Source: Castellaniella ginsengisoli (lineage in GTDB: Bacteria > Pseudomonadota > Gammaproteobacteria > Burkholderiales > Burkholderiaceae_B). From it: a stretch of DNA of 64,000 nucleotides. Location: NCBI RefSeq assembly GCF_039523235.1, contig NZ_BAAAEX010000011.1, one strand, 5' to 3'. Shown one piece after another: positions 19,248-28,060 of the stretch (positions within the stretch are counted from its first letter, which is position 1; each line of letters opens with the position of its first letter). The notes below the pieces were generated by a model, which ran no database searches, had not been told where the DNA came from, and was given only the letters and a program-made list of their open reading frames with translations. A program made the position numbers and the translations under genes.

Positions 19248-19384
19248 CAAGGGGAGTAGCTCACTTTCTGCGGCATCGTCATGACGGCATCTTGCGTGGA
19301 TACGCAGCGCCCGGTGCCCGGGCAATCCAGGGGTCTTCGATGGGATTCCGGTTGCGAGCAAGACCTTGCCGCCCAGGGCAAGAT
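19248..19384 (+). ncRNA. yybP-ykoY manganese riboswitch upstream of terC
   Basis: The two conserved loops of this riboswitch class are both present: GGGGAGTAGC (19251-19260) and GAGCAAGACC (19356-19365). The P1 stem forms between CAAGG (19248-19252) and CCTTG (19364-19368). The 3' strand of P1 can instead pair in CTTGCC...GGGCAAG (19366-19382), a classic switching hairpin. No T-run follows, so control may act on translation or by another route. The class senses Mn2+ and commonly precedes terC/alx and mntP genes, as here. Confidence 0.88.
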
Positions 19385-19461
19385 CCGACTTCCCGCCATG
19401 CAAATGGCCCGATCCTCCCGGCGGTCATCCCGATAACCGAACACCCACAACTGGGGGATCC

Positions 19462-20175
19462 ATGATCGAATTTCTTCAAACGCTCCATTGGGGCGCGGTT
19501 TTCCAGATCATCCTGATCGACATCCTGCTGGGCGGCGACAACGCCGTCGTCATCGCGCTGGCTTGCCGCAACCTGCCGCGCGCCCAGCGCATGCAGGGCA
19601 TTCTGTGGGGCACCGCCGGCGCGATCGTGCTGCGCGTGGCGCTGATCGCCTTCGCCCTGACGCTGCTCAACATCCCGTATCTCAAGATCGTCGGCGCGCT
19701 GCTGCTGCTGTGGATCGGCATCAAGCTGTTGCTGCCCGAGGAGGGCGCCCACGACAAGGTCGCCGGCGGTGCCTCGGTCTTTGCCGCGGTCAAGACGATC
19801 ATCGTGGCCGACTTCGTCATGAGCCTGGACAACGTCATTGCCATTGCCGGCGCCGCCCAGAACGCCGACCCCGGCCATCAGGTTGGCCTGGTCGTCTTCG
19901 GTCTGGTGGTCAGCGTGCCCATCATTGTCTGGGGCAGTACGCTGGTGTTGAAACTGATCGACCGCTATCCCCTGGTGGTGACCTTCGGCGCCGGGTTGCT
20001 GGGCTGGATCGCCGGCGGCATGCTGGTGACCGACGTCGTCGTCGCGGATTTCCTGGGGACGCCGACCACAACCCTGAAGCTCGCGGCGGAAGTCGTCGGC
20101 GCGCTGCTGGTGGTGGCGCTTGGCCGCTGGCTGGCAAGCCGCAAGACCGCCAAGGCGGCCGGGCACGCAGGCTGA
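19462..20175 (+). CDS. TerC family membrane protein (manganese exporter type)
   Basis: This 237-residue membrane protein has about seven helices. Paired acidic motifs typical of TerC/Alx lie in DILLGGDNAVVIAL (about residues 19-32) and DFVMSLDNVIAIA (about 115-127), whose Asp and Asn residues form the metal path. The ATG at 19462 follows GGGGGA, and the open frame upstream belongs to the riboswitch. Because a Mn2+ riboswitch precedes it, I infer manganese export or Mn-dependent metalation of secreted enzymes rather than tellurium resistance. Confidence 0.9.
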   Translation: MIEFLQTLHWGAVFQIILIDILLGGDNAVVIALACRNLPRAQRMQGILWGTAGAIVLRVALIAFALTLLNIPYLKIVGALLLLWIGIKLLLPEEGAHDKVAGGASVFAAVKTIIVADFVMSLDNVIAIAGAAQNADPGHQVGLVVFGLVVSVPIIVWGSTLVLKLIDRYPLVVTFGAGLLGWIAGGMLVTDVVVADFLGTPTTTLKLAAEVVGALLVVALGRWLASRKTAKAAGHAG

Positions 20176-20226
20176 CCGGGCGGGGCGCCGCAGGCTGCGC
20201 CTGCCGAGCGGCGTCCGGTAGAACCG

Positions 20227-20613
20227 TCAGGACAAGGCGCGTATCCAGGCCACCGAGGCCATGCCCAGCAGCGTCATGGCCAACGATCCGGCCACGTGCA
20301 CGGTGATCGCGGCGGCCATCCATCCCAAGCGGCCCTGTTCCAGCATCACCGCCAGTTCGGCGGAAAAAGTCGAAAAAGTCGTCAGGCCGCCGCAAAAACC
20401 CGTGATGATGAACAGGCGCATCTGGGGCGACAGGCCTGCGTGCCCGCCGAAGCCGGCGAGGGCCGCGCCGATGATGTAGCCGCCCAGCAGGTTGGCGGCC
20501 AGGGTGCCCAGGGCCAGATTGGAAAAGACACCGTTCAGCGCGTGGCCGAGCACCCAGCGCAGGATGGCGCCGAGCGAGGCGCCCAGAGAGATGGCGAGCA
20601 GCGAACTTGGCAT
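20227..20613 (-). CDS. crcB: fluoride exporter CrcB/Fluc
   Basis: This 128-residue small membrane protein has four helices. The hallmark sequences are GASLGAILRW (about residues 10-19), LAANLLGGYIIGA (about 37-49) and the central sodium/fluoride block TGFCGGLTTFSTFS (about 71-84). Fluc proteins form a dual-topology dimer that exports F- passively. The gene is preceded on its own strand by a fluoride riboswitch with a terminator, so induction by fluoride is expected. It converges with terC. Confidence 0.95.
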   Translation of the reverse strand: MPSSLLAISLGASLGAILRWVLGHALNGVFSNLALGTLAANLLGGYIIGAALAGFGGHAGLSPQMRLFIITGFCGGLTTFSTFSAELAVMLEQGRLGWMAAAITVHVAGSLAMTLLGMASVAWIRALS

Positions 20614-20641
20614 GAAGGCTCCGGTGTCTAGTACAACAATG

Positions 20642-20732
20642 AAAAATGCCTACGGCACCGGCGGTGCGCCGGGGGCCGTAGGCATCATCAGCCGCGGTGG
20701 ACGCAGCGGTTTCATGGAGGAATGCCCTCTCC
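20642..20732 (-). ncRNA. fluoride (crcB) riboswitch with intrinsic terminator
   Basis: On the minus strand the aptamer begins with the GGAGAGGGCATTCCTCC stem-loop (20732-20716), followed by AAACCGC. It ends with the strongly conserved GGCTGATGATGCCTAC (about 20693-20678). The last bases also start a strong hairpin GCCTACGGC...GCCGTAGGC (to 20648) ending in TTTTT (20646-20642), the off-state terminator. The crcB start lies 29 bases further on. This matches the known fluoride-sensing class. Confidence 0.92.
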
Positions 20733-20843
20733 AGATGGCGCCGATGTTAGCAGCGATCCCGCCGGTCCGGCAAGGCGCCGTTCAGCCGCTGCGCGTTACA
20801 CTGGCCCGAGCATTTTCCTGAATTTTCGCGAAAGGAGTACCCC

Positions 20844-21626
20844 ATGCTCAAAGGTAAAAAAGCGGTCGTCACAGGCTCCACCAGCGGCATCGGCCTGGCC
20901 ATTGCCCGGGAATTGGCCCGCCAGGGCGCCGACGTGGTCATCAATGGCTTCGGCGAGGCCGACGCCATTGAGCGCGAGCGTGCGGGGCTGGAAAACGACT
21001 TCGGCGTCAAGGCTGTCTACCTCAATGCCGACCTGATGGACGGGCAGGCCGCGCGCGCTTTCATCGAGCAATCGATCCAGTCGCTGGGCGGCATCGACAT
21101 CCTGGTCAACAACGCCGGCATTCAGCATACCGCTTTGATCGAGGGTTTTCCCGCCGACAAATGGGATGCCATCGTGGCGCTGAACCTGTCGGCCGTGTTT
21201 CACTGCACCGCCGCCGCGCTGCCTGCCATGAAGCGGCAGAAGTTCGGCCGCGTCATCAATATCGCCTCGGCCCATGGCCTGGTGGCGTCGACCCACAAAT
21301 CGGCTTATGTCGCCGCCAAGCATGGCGTGGTCGGCCTGACCAAGGTGACCGCGCTGGAGAACGCCGGCACCGGCGTGACCTGCAACGCCATCTGCCCGGG
21401 CTGGGTCCGGACCCCCCTGGTGGAAAAACAGATCCAGGCCCTGGCCCGGCAAAAGAATCTCGACATCGAAGCCGCCGCCAAGGATCTGCTGGCGGAAAAA
21501 CAGCCTTCCCTGGAATTCGTCACGCCCGAACAGTTGGGCCAGGCGGCCGTGTTCATCGCTTCGGATGCCGCGGCGCAGATGACCGGCACCACGTTGTCGA
21601 TCGACGGCGGCTGGACCGCCCGCTGA
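20844..21626 (+). CDS. bdhA: 3-hydroxybutyrate dehydrogenase
   Basis: This 260-residue short-chain dehydrogenase oxidises D-3-hydroxybutyrate to acetoacetate with NAD+, a step in using polyhydroxybutyrate. The cofactor motif TGSTSGIGLAIA (residues 10-21), NNAGIQH (about 90-96) and the catalytic Tyr/Lys in YVAAKHG (about 155-161) are intact. ICPGWVRTPLVEKQ is characteristic of the bacterial 3-hydroxybutyrate enzymes and distinguishes it from general SDRs. The ATG follows a clear AAAGGAG. It is followed by yaaA after 17 bases. Confidence 0.93.
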   Translation: MLKGKKAVVTGSTSGIGLAIARELARQGADVVINGFGEADAIERERAGLENDFGVKAVYLNADLMDGQAARAFIEQSIQSLGGIDILVNNAGIQHTALIEGFPADKWDAIVALNLSAVFHCTAAALPAMKRQKFGRVINIASAHGLVASTHKSAYVAAKHGVVGLTKVTALENAGTGVTCNAICPGWVRTPLVEKQIQALARQKNLDIEAAAKDLLAEKQPSLEFVTPEQLGQAAVFIASDAAAQMTGTTLSIDGGWTAR

Positions 21627-21642
21627 AGCCGGAGGCCGCCGC

Positions 21643-22416
21643 ATGTTGATGGTCCTGTCCCCGGCCAAGAAGCTCGACTACGATTCCCCGGTCCGCACTG
21701 CGCTGCACTCGCAGCCGGTGTTTCCCGAACAGACGCGCGCGCTGGTCGATCGCTTGCGGACATTGTCTGCGGGCGATCTGGCGAGCCTGATGAGCCTGTC
21801 CGACGCGCTGGCGAACCTGAACGCCGAGCGCTATGCCGCGTGGGTCGACGCGCCCGACGCCCGCCATGCGCGCCAGGCGGTGCTGGCGTTCAACGGCGAT
21901 GTCTACGAAGGCTTGCGCGCGCCCGAACTGTCCGATGCGCAACTGGACTGGGCGCAGGCGCGCCTGGCGATTCTCAGCGGCCTGTACGGCGTGCTGCGGC
22001 CGCTGGACCTGATCCAGCCTCATCGGCTGGAAATGGGGACGCGGCTGCGCACCGACCGGGGCGCCACCCTGTATGCCTGGTGGGGTGAGCGCATCGCCCG
22101 CGAACTGAACCGGCGCCTGGACGCCTTGCCCGGCGCGCGCCTCCTGCTGAACCTGGCCTCGAACGAATATTTCAAGTCCGTGGACCGCAAGGTGCTGGAC
22201 GCGCGCGTGGTCGAGTGCGTTTTCCAGGACGAAAAGAACGGCGCCTGGAAGGTGATCAGCTTTCATGCCAAGCGGGCGCGCGGCCTGATGGCGCGGCACA
22301 TCATCGACCACGCCATCGAGGGCCTCGATGGTCTGCGGGATTTCACGGCCGGGGGCTACGCCTATGCGCCGCGTGAATCCACGGACGACCGGCTGGTGTT
22401 CCGGCGTCCGGCCTGA
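21643..22416 (+). CDS. yaaA: peroxide stress protein YaaA
   Basis: This 257-residue DUF328 protein limits DNA and protein damage during peroxide stress by lowering free iron. It starts MLMVLSPAKKLDY and has the family signature blocks FNGDVYEGL (about residues 84-92), LSGLYGVLRPLDLIQPHRLEMGT (about 110-132) and LLNLASNEYFKSV (about 168-180). The family fold binds DNA and contains a helix-hairpin-helix. The start lies 17 bases after bdhA, so co-transcription is likely. Confidence 0.95.
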   Translation: MLMVLSPAKKLDYDSPVRTALHSQPVFPEQTRALVDRLRTLSAGDLASLMSLSDALANLNAERYAAWVDAPDARHARQAVLAFNGDVYEGLRAPELSDAQLDWAQARLAILSGLYGVLRPLDLIQPHRLEMGTRLRTDRGATLYAWWGERIARELNRRLDALPGARLLLNLASNEYFKSVDRKVLDARVVECVFQDEKNGAWKVISFHAKRARGLMARHIIDHAIEGLDGLRDFTAGGYAYAPRESTDDRLVFRRPA

Positions 22417-22479
22417 ACGGGCCTGGTTCCTAGGGATAACGAGAGTTGCCCGCCCGCCCCGGGGCGTGTCACGCTCCTT

Positions 22480-22513
22480 CTGTAATTATGAATTATTAAT
22501 TTTCAGAATTCTG
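22480..22513. promoter_or_regulatory. AT-rich promoter/operator region of the malonate operon
   Basis: A strikingly AT-rich block (22483-22503) interrupts GC-rich DNA just upstream of the GntR gene. It is followed by the perfect palindrome CAGAATTCTG (22504-22513). It is a plausible site for promoter recognition and autoregulation by the GntR protein. Confidence 0.5.
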
Positions 22514-22527
22514 CACAGGAGGCCCCG

Positions 22528-23250
22528 ATGGCGGCCAGGATTGTTCAGAAAATCCTCTACCAGGAAGTCGCGGACCGCTTGCGCGGCATGATCCAGGCAG
22601 GGGAGTTGCGGGCCGGAGAGTGGGTCGACGAAGTCAGCCTGACCGAGTCGATGGGCATTTCCCGCACGCCGCTGCGCGAGGCCCTCAAGGTCCTGGTGGC
22701 CGAAGGCCTGCTGCGCATCGAGCCGCGCCGGGGCTGCTTCGTCAATGAGCTGTCCAGCCGCGATCTGGAACACATCTTTCCCCTGATGGCGATGCTCGAA
22801 GGCCGCTGCGCCTTCGAGGCGGCCCAGAAAGTCACGGACGCGGACCTGCGGCGGCTCGAACCGCTGCATCACGACCTGCGCCGTCATGCCGAGCGGGGCT
22901 CGATCGACGATTACTATGCGGCCAACGCCCGGATCCACGTCGCCATCCAGGAGCTGGCCGACAATCGCTGGCTGTCCGGCCTGATCGACAATCTGCGCCA
23001 GGTACTCAGCTTGTCGCGCCACCGAAGCCTCAGCTATCCGGGCCGGGTCGACGAATCCTGCGCCGAGCACCTGGCGATCTTCGCCGCGCTGAAGGCGCGC
23101 GACCCCGAAGGCGCCGAAGCCGTGACGCGCAAGCATCTGATGCGCCAGCTCGACGCCCTGCGCGCCCTGGCGCACCGGGACGAATCCGCCGCCGGGCCGT
23201 CGGCCCTGCACGCGATCGACACGCCGGAGCCTTCCCATGAGCATCGCTGA
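22528..23250 (+). CDS. GntR/FadR-family transcriptional regulator of the malonate operon
   Basis: This 240-residue regulator has a winged-helix DNA-binding domain (about residues 8-75, with GISRTPLREALKVLVAEGLL) and a C-terminal all-helical FCD ligand domain. A metal-binding pattern is suggested by Asp and His residues in NARIHVAIQ and CAEHLAIFAAL. AGGAGG precedes the ATG. It is the first gene of the malonate operon and overlaps the decarboxylase gene by 14 bases, so it is likely a local regulator that responds to malonate or malonyl-CoA. Confidence 0.88.
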   Translation: MAARIVQKILYQEVADRLRGMIQAGELRAGEWVDEVSLTESMGISRTPLREALKVLVAEGLLRIEPRRGCFVNELSSRDLEHIFPLMAMLEGRCAFEAAQKVTDADLRRLEPLHHDLRRHAERGSIDDYYAANARIHVAIQELADNRWLSGLIDNLRQVLSLSRHRSLSYPGRVDESCAEHLAIFAALKARDPEGAEAVTRKHLMRQLDALRALAHRDESAAGPSALHAIDTPEPSHEHR

Positions 23251-24553
23251 CCCAAAACTGGCCGTCCGCGCGGCGGAGCAGGCCGGGGCCGATACCGGCC
23301 AGCCCGGCGCGGCGGCCGGGTCGGCGCCTTCGCGGGCCGCAGGCCTGCTGGCCCGTCTGGGCCGCTGGCTGGAACGCGACCACCTGCCTGACCCGGAGGC
23401 GCTGCGCGCGCTCTACGAGGCCTCCCTGACCGACGGCGGCGCCAATCAACTGGCCCGCCAGTGGTCGGACCGCTACCGGGCCGCCGGGGCCGACGAGCGC
23501 TGCGCCCTGCTGGCCTGCCTGGTGCGCGCCGGGGTGGACATCGAACCGCGCGGCGACCGGGGGGCGCGGCTGTTTCGCCGCCTCTATGCGCAAAGCGACC
23601 GGCTGGAACTGATGGTGGAACTGCGCGCCGACATGTTGCGCTGGCGCAATCAGGTTGCCGGGCTGTCGGTCCTGGAACAGGAACTGGCCGCCCTGTTGTC
23701 GAACTGGTTCGACGTGGGCATGCTGGAGCTGCGCCACATCAATTGGGATTCACCCGCCTCGCTGCTGGAAAAACTGATCCGCTACGAAGCCGTGCACGAA
23801 ATCCGGTCCTGGGACGACATGCGCCGCCGCGTGGCGTCCGACCGGCGCTGCTACGCTTTCTTCCACCCGCGCATGAGCGACGTGCCGCTGATCTTCGTGG
23901 AGGTCGCCTTCGACGGCCAGATGAGCGCCAATGTGCAGGCGCTGATCGATCCGGTGCGGCCGGTCGATGGGCTGGACAAGGCGCGCTGGGCCATCTTTTA
24001 TTCGATCTCCAATACGCAGCGCGGCCTGCGCGGCATCAGCTTCGGCAATTTCCTGCTGAAGCGGGTGATCGAGGAACTGCTGGACGAATTGCCCCAGCTC
24101 AAGTCCTTCGCCACGCTGTCGCCGATTCCCGGCTTTGCCGACTGGCTGGGCCGCCAGTCCGGCGAGGCCATCCACGCGCTGCTGCCGGACAAGGCCGAGC
24201 GCCAGGCGGCCGCCGCCGATGCGCAGGCGGGCGCCCGCTGGCTGGAACGCCTGCGCTTGGCCGCGCAAGGCGATGCCCCGGACGCCGTGCGCCGCAGCGG
24301 GCTGCGGCTGGCGGCGCATTACCTGACGCAGTTGCGCGGCGGCGAGCCGCTGGACGGCGTCGCCCGCTTTCACCTGGGCAACGGCGCGCGCATCGAACGC
24401 TTGAACTGGATGGCCGACGCATCGGCCCGGGGGCTGGAGCAATCCTGCGGCATGATGGTCAACTACGTGTACGAGCCCGATCAACTGGATGAGAACCGGG
24501 CGCGGCTGGCCGCCGGCAAGCCGCGCGTGTCACGGAGCGTGCAATGGCTGTGA
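23237..24553 (+). CDS. malonyl-CoA decarboxylase
   Basis: It converts malonyl-CoA to acetyl-CoA and CO2. The 438-residue protein has the family's helical N-terminal domain (about 1-165) and the GNAT-like catalytic domain. In the latter the block SISNTQRGLRGISFGNFLLK (about 256-275) is followed by FATLSPIPGFADWL, with the catalytic Ser in LSPIPG. The C-terminal catalytic His sits in RFHLGNGARIERLNWMAD (about 376-393). It overlaps the regulator upstream and the enoyl-CoA hydratase downstream, and works with the synthetase two genes on. This matches the MatA step of Rhizobium-type malonate use. Confidence 0.94.
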   Translation: MSIADPKLAVRAAEQAGADTGQPGAAAGSAPSRAAGLLARLGRWLERDHLPDPEALRALYEASLTDGGANQLARQWSDRYRAAGADERCALLACLVRAGVDIEPRGDRGARLFRRLYAQSDRLELMVELRADMLRWRNQVAGLSVLEQELAALLSNWFDVGMLELRHINWDSPASLLEKLIRYEAVHEIRSWDDMRRRVASDRRCYAFFHPRMSDVPLIFVEVAFDGQMSANVQALIDPVRPVDGLDKARWAIFYSISNTQRGLRGISFGNFLLKRVIEELLDELPQLKSFATLSPIPGFADWLGRQSGEAIHALLPDKAERQAAAADAQAGARWLERLRLAAQGDAPDAVRRSGLRLAAHYLTQLRGGEPLDGVARFHLGNGARIERLNWMADASARGLEQSCGMMVNYVYEPDQLDENRARLAAGKPRVSRSVQWL

Positions 24554-25341
24554 ACACCGGCGCGGGGCGCGTGCGGGTGCGCACCGAGGGGGCTGTGGCG
24601 ACCGTCACGCTCGACCACCCGGGACGCCTGAACGCCATCACGGTCGCCATGTGGGGCGAGTTGGCCGACGCCTTCGGGCGCTTGTCGGCCGACCGCGATC
24701 TGCGCTGCGTGATCGTGCGGGGCGCGGACGGGCATTTTGCCGCCGGAGCCGATATCCGCGAATTTCCCGAGGTGCGTGCCGATGCGGACCGCGTCATGGC
24801 ATATCACCGGCACACCATCGCCCCGGCCCTGCGCGCGGTGGCGGAGTGCCTCCACCCCGTGGTGGCGGCCATCGAAGGCGTGTGCGTGGGCGGGGGGCTG
24901 GAGATCGCCAGCCGCTGCGACCTGCGCCTGGCCGCCCGGGGCGCGCGGTTCGGCGCACCCATCAACCGTCTGGGCTTTCCCATGGCGCCCGACGAGATGC
25001 GCGGCCTGCTGGAACTGGCGGGCCGCGCGGTGACGCTGGAAATCCTGCTGGAGGGGCGGGTGTTCGATGCCGACGAGGCATGGGCCAAGGGCCTGCTGAC
25101 GCGGGTCGTGGCGGCCGAAGCCCTGGAATCCGAACTGTCGGCGACCGTGGCGCGCCTGTGCGCGGGCGCGCCGCGCGCCGCGCGCCTGAACAAATGGACC
25201 GCCGCGCGCCTGTGCGGCGGCGCTGCGCCCCTGAGCGATGCCGAATGGCGGGCCTGCTTCGCCTATGCCGACGGCCCCGATCACCGGCAAGGCGTGCAGG
25301 CCTTCTTGCAGGGCGACGACCCTGTTTTCACGGGAGAATGA
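24544..25341 (+). CDS. enoyl-CoA hydratase/isomerase family protein in malonate operon
   Basis: This 265-residue crotonase-fold protein resembles enoyl-CoA hydratases. The oxyanion-hole region GADGHFAAGADIREF (about residues 60-74) and the second loop GVCVGGGLEIASRCD (about 115-129) are present, with a Glu/Asp-containing ERLGFP-like segment replaced by NRLGFPMAPDE. It overlaps the decarboxylase gene by ten bases and ends one base before the TTG of the synthetase gene. Its role in malonate metabolism is unclear. It may act on a side product or a 2-substituted malonyl-CoA. Coding is certain from the overlaps and motifs. Confidence 0.88.
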   Translation: MAVNTGAGRVRVRTEGAVATVTLDHPGRLNAITVAMWGELADAFGRLSADRDLRCVIVRGADGHFAAGADIREFPEVRADADRVMAYHRHTIAPALRAVAECLHPVVAAIEGVCVGGGLEIASRCDLRLAARGARFGAPINRLGFPMAPDEMRGLLELAGRAVTLEILLEGRVFDADEAWAKGLLTRVVAAEALESELSATVARLCAGAPRAARLNKWTAARLCGGAAPLSDAEWRACFAYADGPDHRQGVQAFLQGDDPVFTGE

Positions 25342-25342
25342 C

Positions 25343-26878
25343 TTGGAACGCAATGCGAATCTCTATACCGTGCTGCGGGGCGGCTTCCCCTCCGATCTGG
25401 ACGCCGTGGCGATCGAGACGCCCGGGCGCACCTATAGCTGGGCGGATATCGATGCCCTCAGCGGCCGCATGGCTGCGCTGCTGCGTTCCTATGGCGTGCC
25501 GGCGGGTGCGCGGGTCGCCGTCCAGGTCGAGAAGTCTCCCGAAGCCTTGATGCTGTATCTGGCGACCCTGCGCGCCGGCCTGGTCTATCTGCCGCTGAAC
25601 ACGGCCTATCGCGAGGCCGAGGTGGCCTATTTCCTGGGCGATGCCGAACCCGCCGTGGTGGTCTGCGCAAGCGGCGCGAAGAACTGGTGCGAGCCCCTGG
25701 CGCGCGCACGGGGCGCGGTCCAGGTGCTGACCCTGGATGCCGATGGCGCAGGCTCTCTGGTCGAGGCCGCCGCCGCGATGGATCCGGCTTTCGAGACCGC
25801 GTGCAGCGCCCCCGGGGACCTGGCCGCGATCCTGTATACCTCCGGCACCACGGGGCGCAGCAAAGGCGCCATGCTGACGCACGCCAATCTGGCCGCCAAT
25901 GCGCTCACGCTGCGGGATTTCTGGGGCTGGCGCGCCGACGACGTGCTGCTGCACATGCTGCCGATCTTCCACGTCCACGGCCTGTTCGTGGCGTCCCACG
26001 GGGCGATGCTGGCGGGCGCGCGGATGATCTGGCTGCCGAAACTGGACGTCGATCAGGCCTTGCACTATCTGCCGCGCTGCACCTTGATGATGGGGGTGCC
26101 CACCTACTACGTCCGGCTGCTGGCCGATCCCCGCTTCACGCGCGAGACCTGCCGCAACATGCGGCTCTTCATCTCGGGTTCGGCGCCGTTGCTGGTGGAT
26201 ACGTTCCGGGCGTTCCAGGAACGCTCCGGCATGACCATCCTGGAACGCTACGGCATGAGCGAGACCGGCATGATCACATCCAATCCCTGGGATCCGGCGC
26301 GCGGCCCGCGCATCCCCGGCACCGTGGGGCCGGCGCTGCCCGGCGAGTCGGTGCGGGTGGTGGACGACGGCGACCGGCCGGTGGCGGCCGGCGAGCCGGG
26401 CCACGTTCAGGTGCGCGGCCCCAACGTGTTCGCCGGCTACTGGCGCATGCCGGAAAAGACCCGCGAGGAATTCACCGCCGACGGGTGGTTTCGCACCGGC
26501 GACATCGGCGTGCTGGGCGGGCCGGGCATTCCCGACGACTACCTGAGCATCGTGGGCCGCAGCAAGGATCTGATCATTTCGGGGGGCTACAACGTTTACC
26601 CCAAGGAAATCGAAATGGTGATCGATGCCATGCCCGGCGTCCAGGAGTCGGCCGTCATCGGCGTGCCGCATGCGGATTTCGGCGAGGCCGTGGTGGCCGT
26701 GGTGGTGCCGCGGGCCGGGGCCTCGGTGGACCCGGCCGCGATCCAGGCGGGCCTGAAGTCCGGCCTGGCCAATTTCAAGATTCCCAAGAAGATTCACGTG
26801 ATCGATGCGCTGCCGCGCAATGCCATGGGCAAGGTCCAGAAAAACGTGCTGCGGCAGCAGTACGCGGGCCTGAGTTGA
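25343..26878 (+). CDS. malonyl-CoA synthetase (MatB-like acyl-CoA ligase)
   Basis: This 511-residue AMP-forming ligase activates malonate with ATP and CoA. ANL motifs are present: ILYTSGTTGRSKGAMLTH (P-loop, about 163-180), ERYGMSETGM (about 304-313), TGDIGV (about 386-391), and the C-terminal lysine in KVQKNVLRQ. MatB-like context comes from the decarboxylase next door and the downstream TRAP transporter. The start is TTG 25343, behind GGGAG and one base after the preceding stop. An in-frame upstream ATG at 25238 would overlap the hydratase gene by about 100 bases and is less likely. Confidence 0.92.
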   Translation: MERNANLYTVLRGGFPSDLDAVAIETPGRTYSWADIDALSGRMAALLRSYGVPAGARVAVQVEKSPEALMLYLATLRAGLVYLPLNTAYREAEVAYFLGDAEPAVVVCASGAKNWCEPLARARGAVQVLTLDADGAGSLVEAAAAMDPAFETACSAPGDLAAILYTSGTTGRSKGAMLTHANLAANALTLRDFWGWRADDVLLHMLPIFHVHGLFVASHGAMLAGARMIWLPKLDVDQALHYLPRCTLMMGVPTYYVRLLADPRFTRETCRNMRLFISGSAPLLVDTFRAFQERSGMTILERYGMSETGMITSNPWDPARGPRIPGTVGPALPGESVRVVDDGDRPVAAGEPGHVQVRGPNVFAGYWRMPEKTREEFTADGWFRTGDIGVLGGPGIPDDYLSIVGRSKDLIISGGYNVYPKEIEMVIDAMPGVQESAVIGVPHADFGEAVVAVVVPRAGASVDPAAIQAGLKSGLANFKIPKKIHVIDALPRNAMGKVQKNVLRQQYAGLS

Positions 26879-26964
26879 AAAGGGGCGTTCGATAGGCCCC
26901 GCCGGGGCCATGGCCGCGCCCGGACCCGGGCCGGCAATCTCCATAAAAACATCAGGAGACAACC

Positions 26965-27960
26965 ATGAAGCGACATATGCTGTGCGCCATGCTGGGCCTG
27001 GCCCTGGCGGCCGGATCGGGGGCTTCCCTGGCTGAAACCACTTTGAGGGCGTCGCACCAGTTCCCGGGCGGGCAGGGCGATCCGCGCGATGAAATGGTGC
27101 AGATCATCGCCCGCGAGGTCGAGGCGGCCAACGTCGGGCTGAAGATCCAGGTCTTCCCGGGAGCCTCTCTGTACAAGCCCACGGAGCAGTGGGGCGCGCT
27201 CACGCGCGGGCAACTGGACATGGCGGCCTTTCCCCTGGATTACGCTTCGGGCCGCGTGCCGCAGTTTTCCGCCACCCTGATGCCGGGCCTGGTGCGCAAC
27301 TACGACCATGCCCAGCGCCTGAATCAGTCCAACTTCATGAAGGACATCAAGGCCTTGATCGAAAAGCAGGGGGTCGTGGTCATCGCCGATGCCTGGCTGG
27401 CGGGGGGGTTCGCCTCTAAGAAGCACTGCATCACCGGGCCCGAAACCATCAAAGGCCAGGTGATCCGGGCGGCCGGCCCGGCGTTCGAGCAGATGCTGGC
27501 GGCGGCCGGCGCGTCGATCTCGTCCATGCCTTCGTCCGAAGTCTATTCGGCCATGCAGACCGGCGTGCTGGACGCTGCCAACACCTCCAACGACAGCTTC
27601 GTATCCTACCGCCTGTACGAGCAGGTCAAGTGCCTGACGGCGCCGGGCGACAACGCGTTGTGGTTCATGTATGAGCCGGTGCTGATGTCCAAGAAAGTCT
27701 TCGATGGCCTGGAGCCCGCGCAACGCGAGGCGATCCTGGCGGCGGCGAAGAAGGCCGAAGACTATTTCATCGCCGAGTCGCGCAAGGGCGAGCAGAAAAT
27801 GCGCGATATCTTCGCCAAGGCGGGGGTGGAGGTCGTCACCATGACGCCGGAGCAGTATCAGGCCTGGATGGCGGTGGCCAAGCATTCTTCCTATCGCCTG
27901 TTTGCCGAGAAGGTGCCGGGCGGCGACGAACTGCTGAGAAAGGCGCTGGCCGTTCAGTAG
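26965..27960 (+). CDS. TRAP transporter substrate-binding protein (DctP)
   Basis: This 331-residue periplasmic binding protein starts with a signal peptide (MKRHMLCAMLGLALAAGSGASLAET, cut near residue 23). The DctP fold follows with KIQVFPGASLYK (about 57-68), the signature arginine in KGQVIRAAGPAFE (about 165-177) and SEVYSAMQTGVLDAA (about 193-207). It captures a small carboxylate and delivers it to the DctQ/DctM permeases encoded next. Being in the malonate operon, its ligand is probably malonate. The ATG follows AGGAGA. Confidence 0.93.
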   Translation: MKRHMLCAMLGLALAAGSGASLAETTLRASHQFPGGQGDPRDEMVQIIAREVEAANVGLKIQVFPGASLYKPTEQWGALTRGQLDMAAFPLDYASGRVPQFSATLMPGLVRNYDHAQRLNQSNFMKDIKALIEKQGVVVIADAWLAGGFASKKHCITGPETIKGQVIRAAGPAFEQMLAAAGASISSMPSSEVYSAMQTGVLDAANTSNDSFVSYRLYEQVKCLTAPGDNALWFMYEPVLMSKKVFDGLEPAQREAILAAAKKAEDYFIAESRKGEQKMRDIFAKAGVEVVTMTPEQYQAWMAVAKHSSYRLFAEKVPGGDELLRKALAVQ

Positions 27961-28060
27961 CGGCCGGGCGGGGCCGCCACGATCCGGCGGCGGCCCCCGC
28001 GGGCCCGTCCGGGGAATGCCGCCGGCGTTCCCTTCCCCTCGCGACACACAAGGAGGTCGC

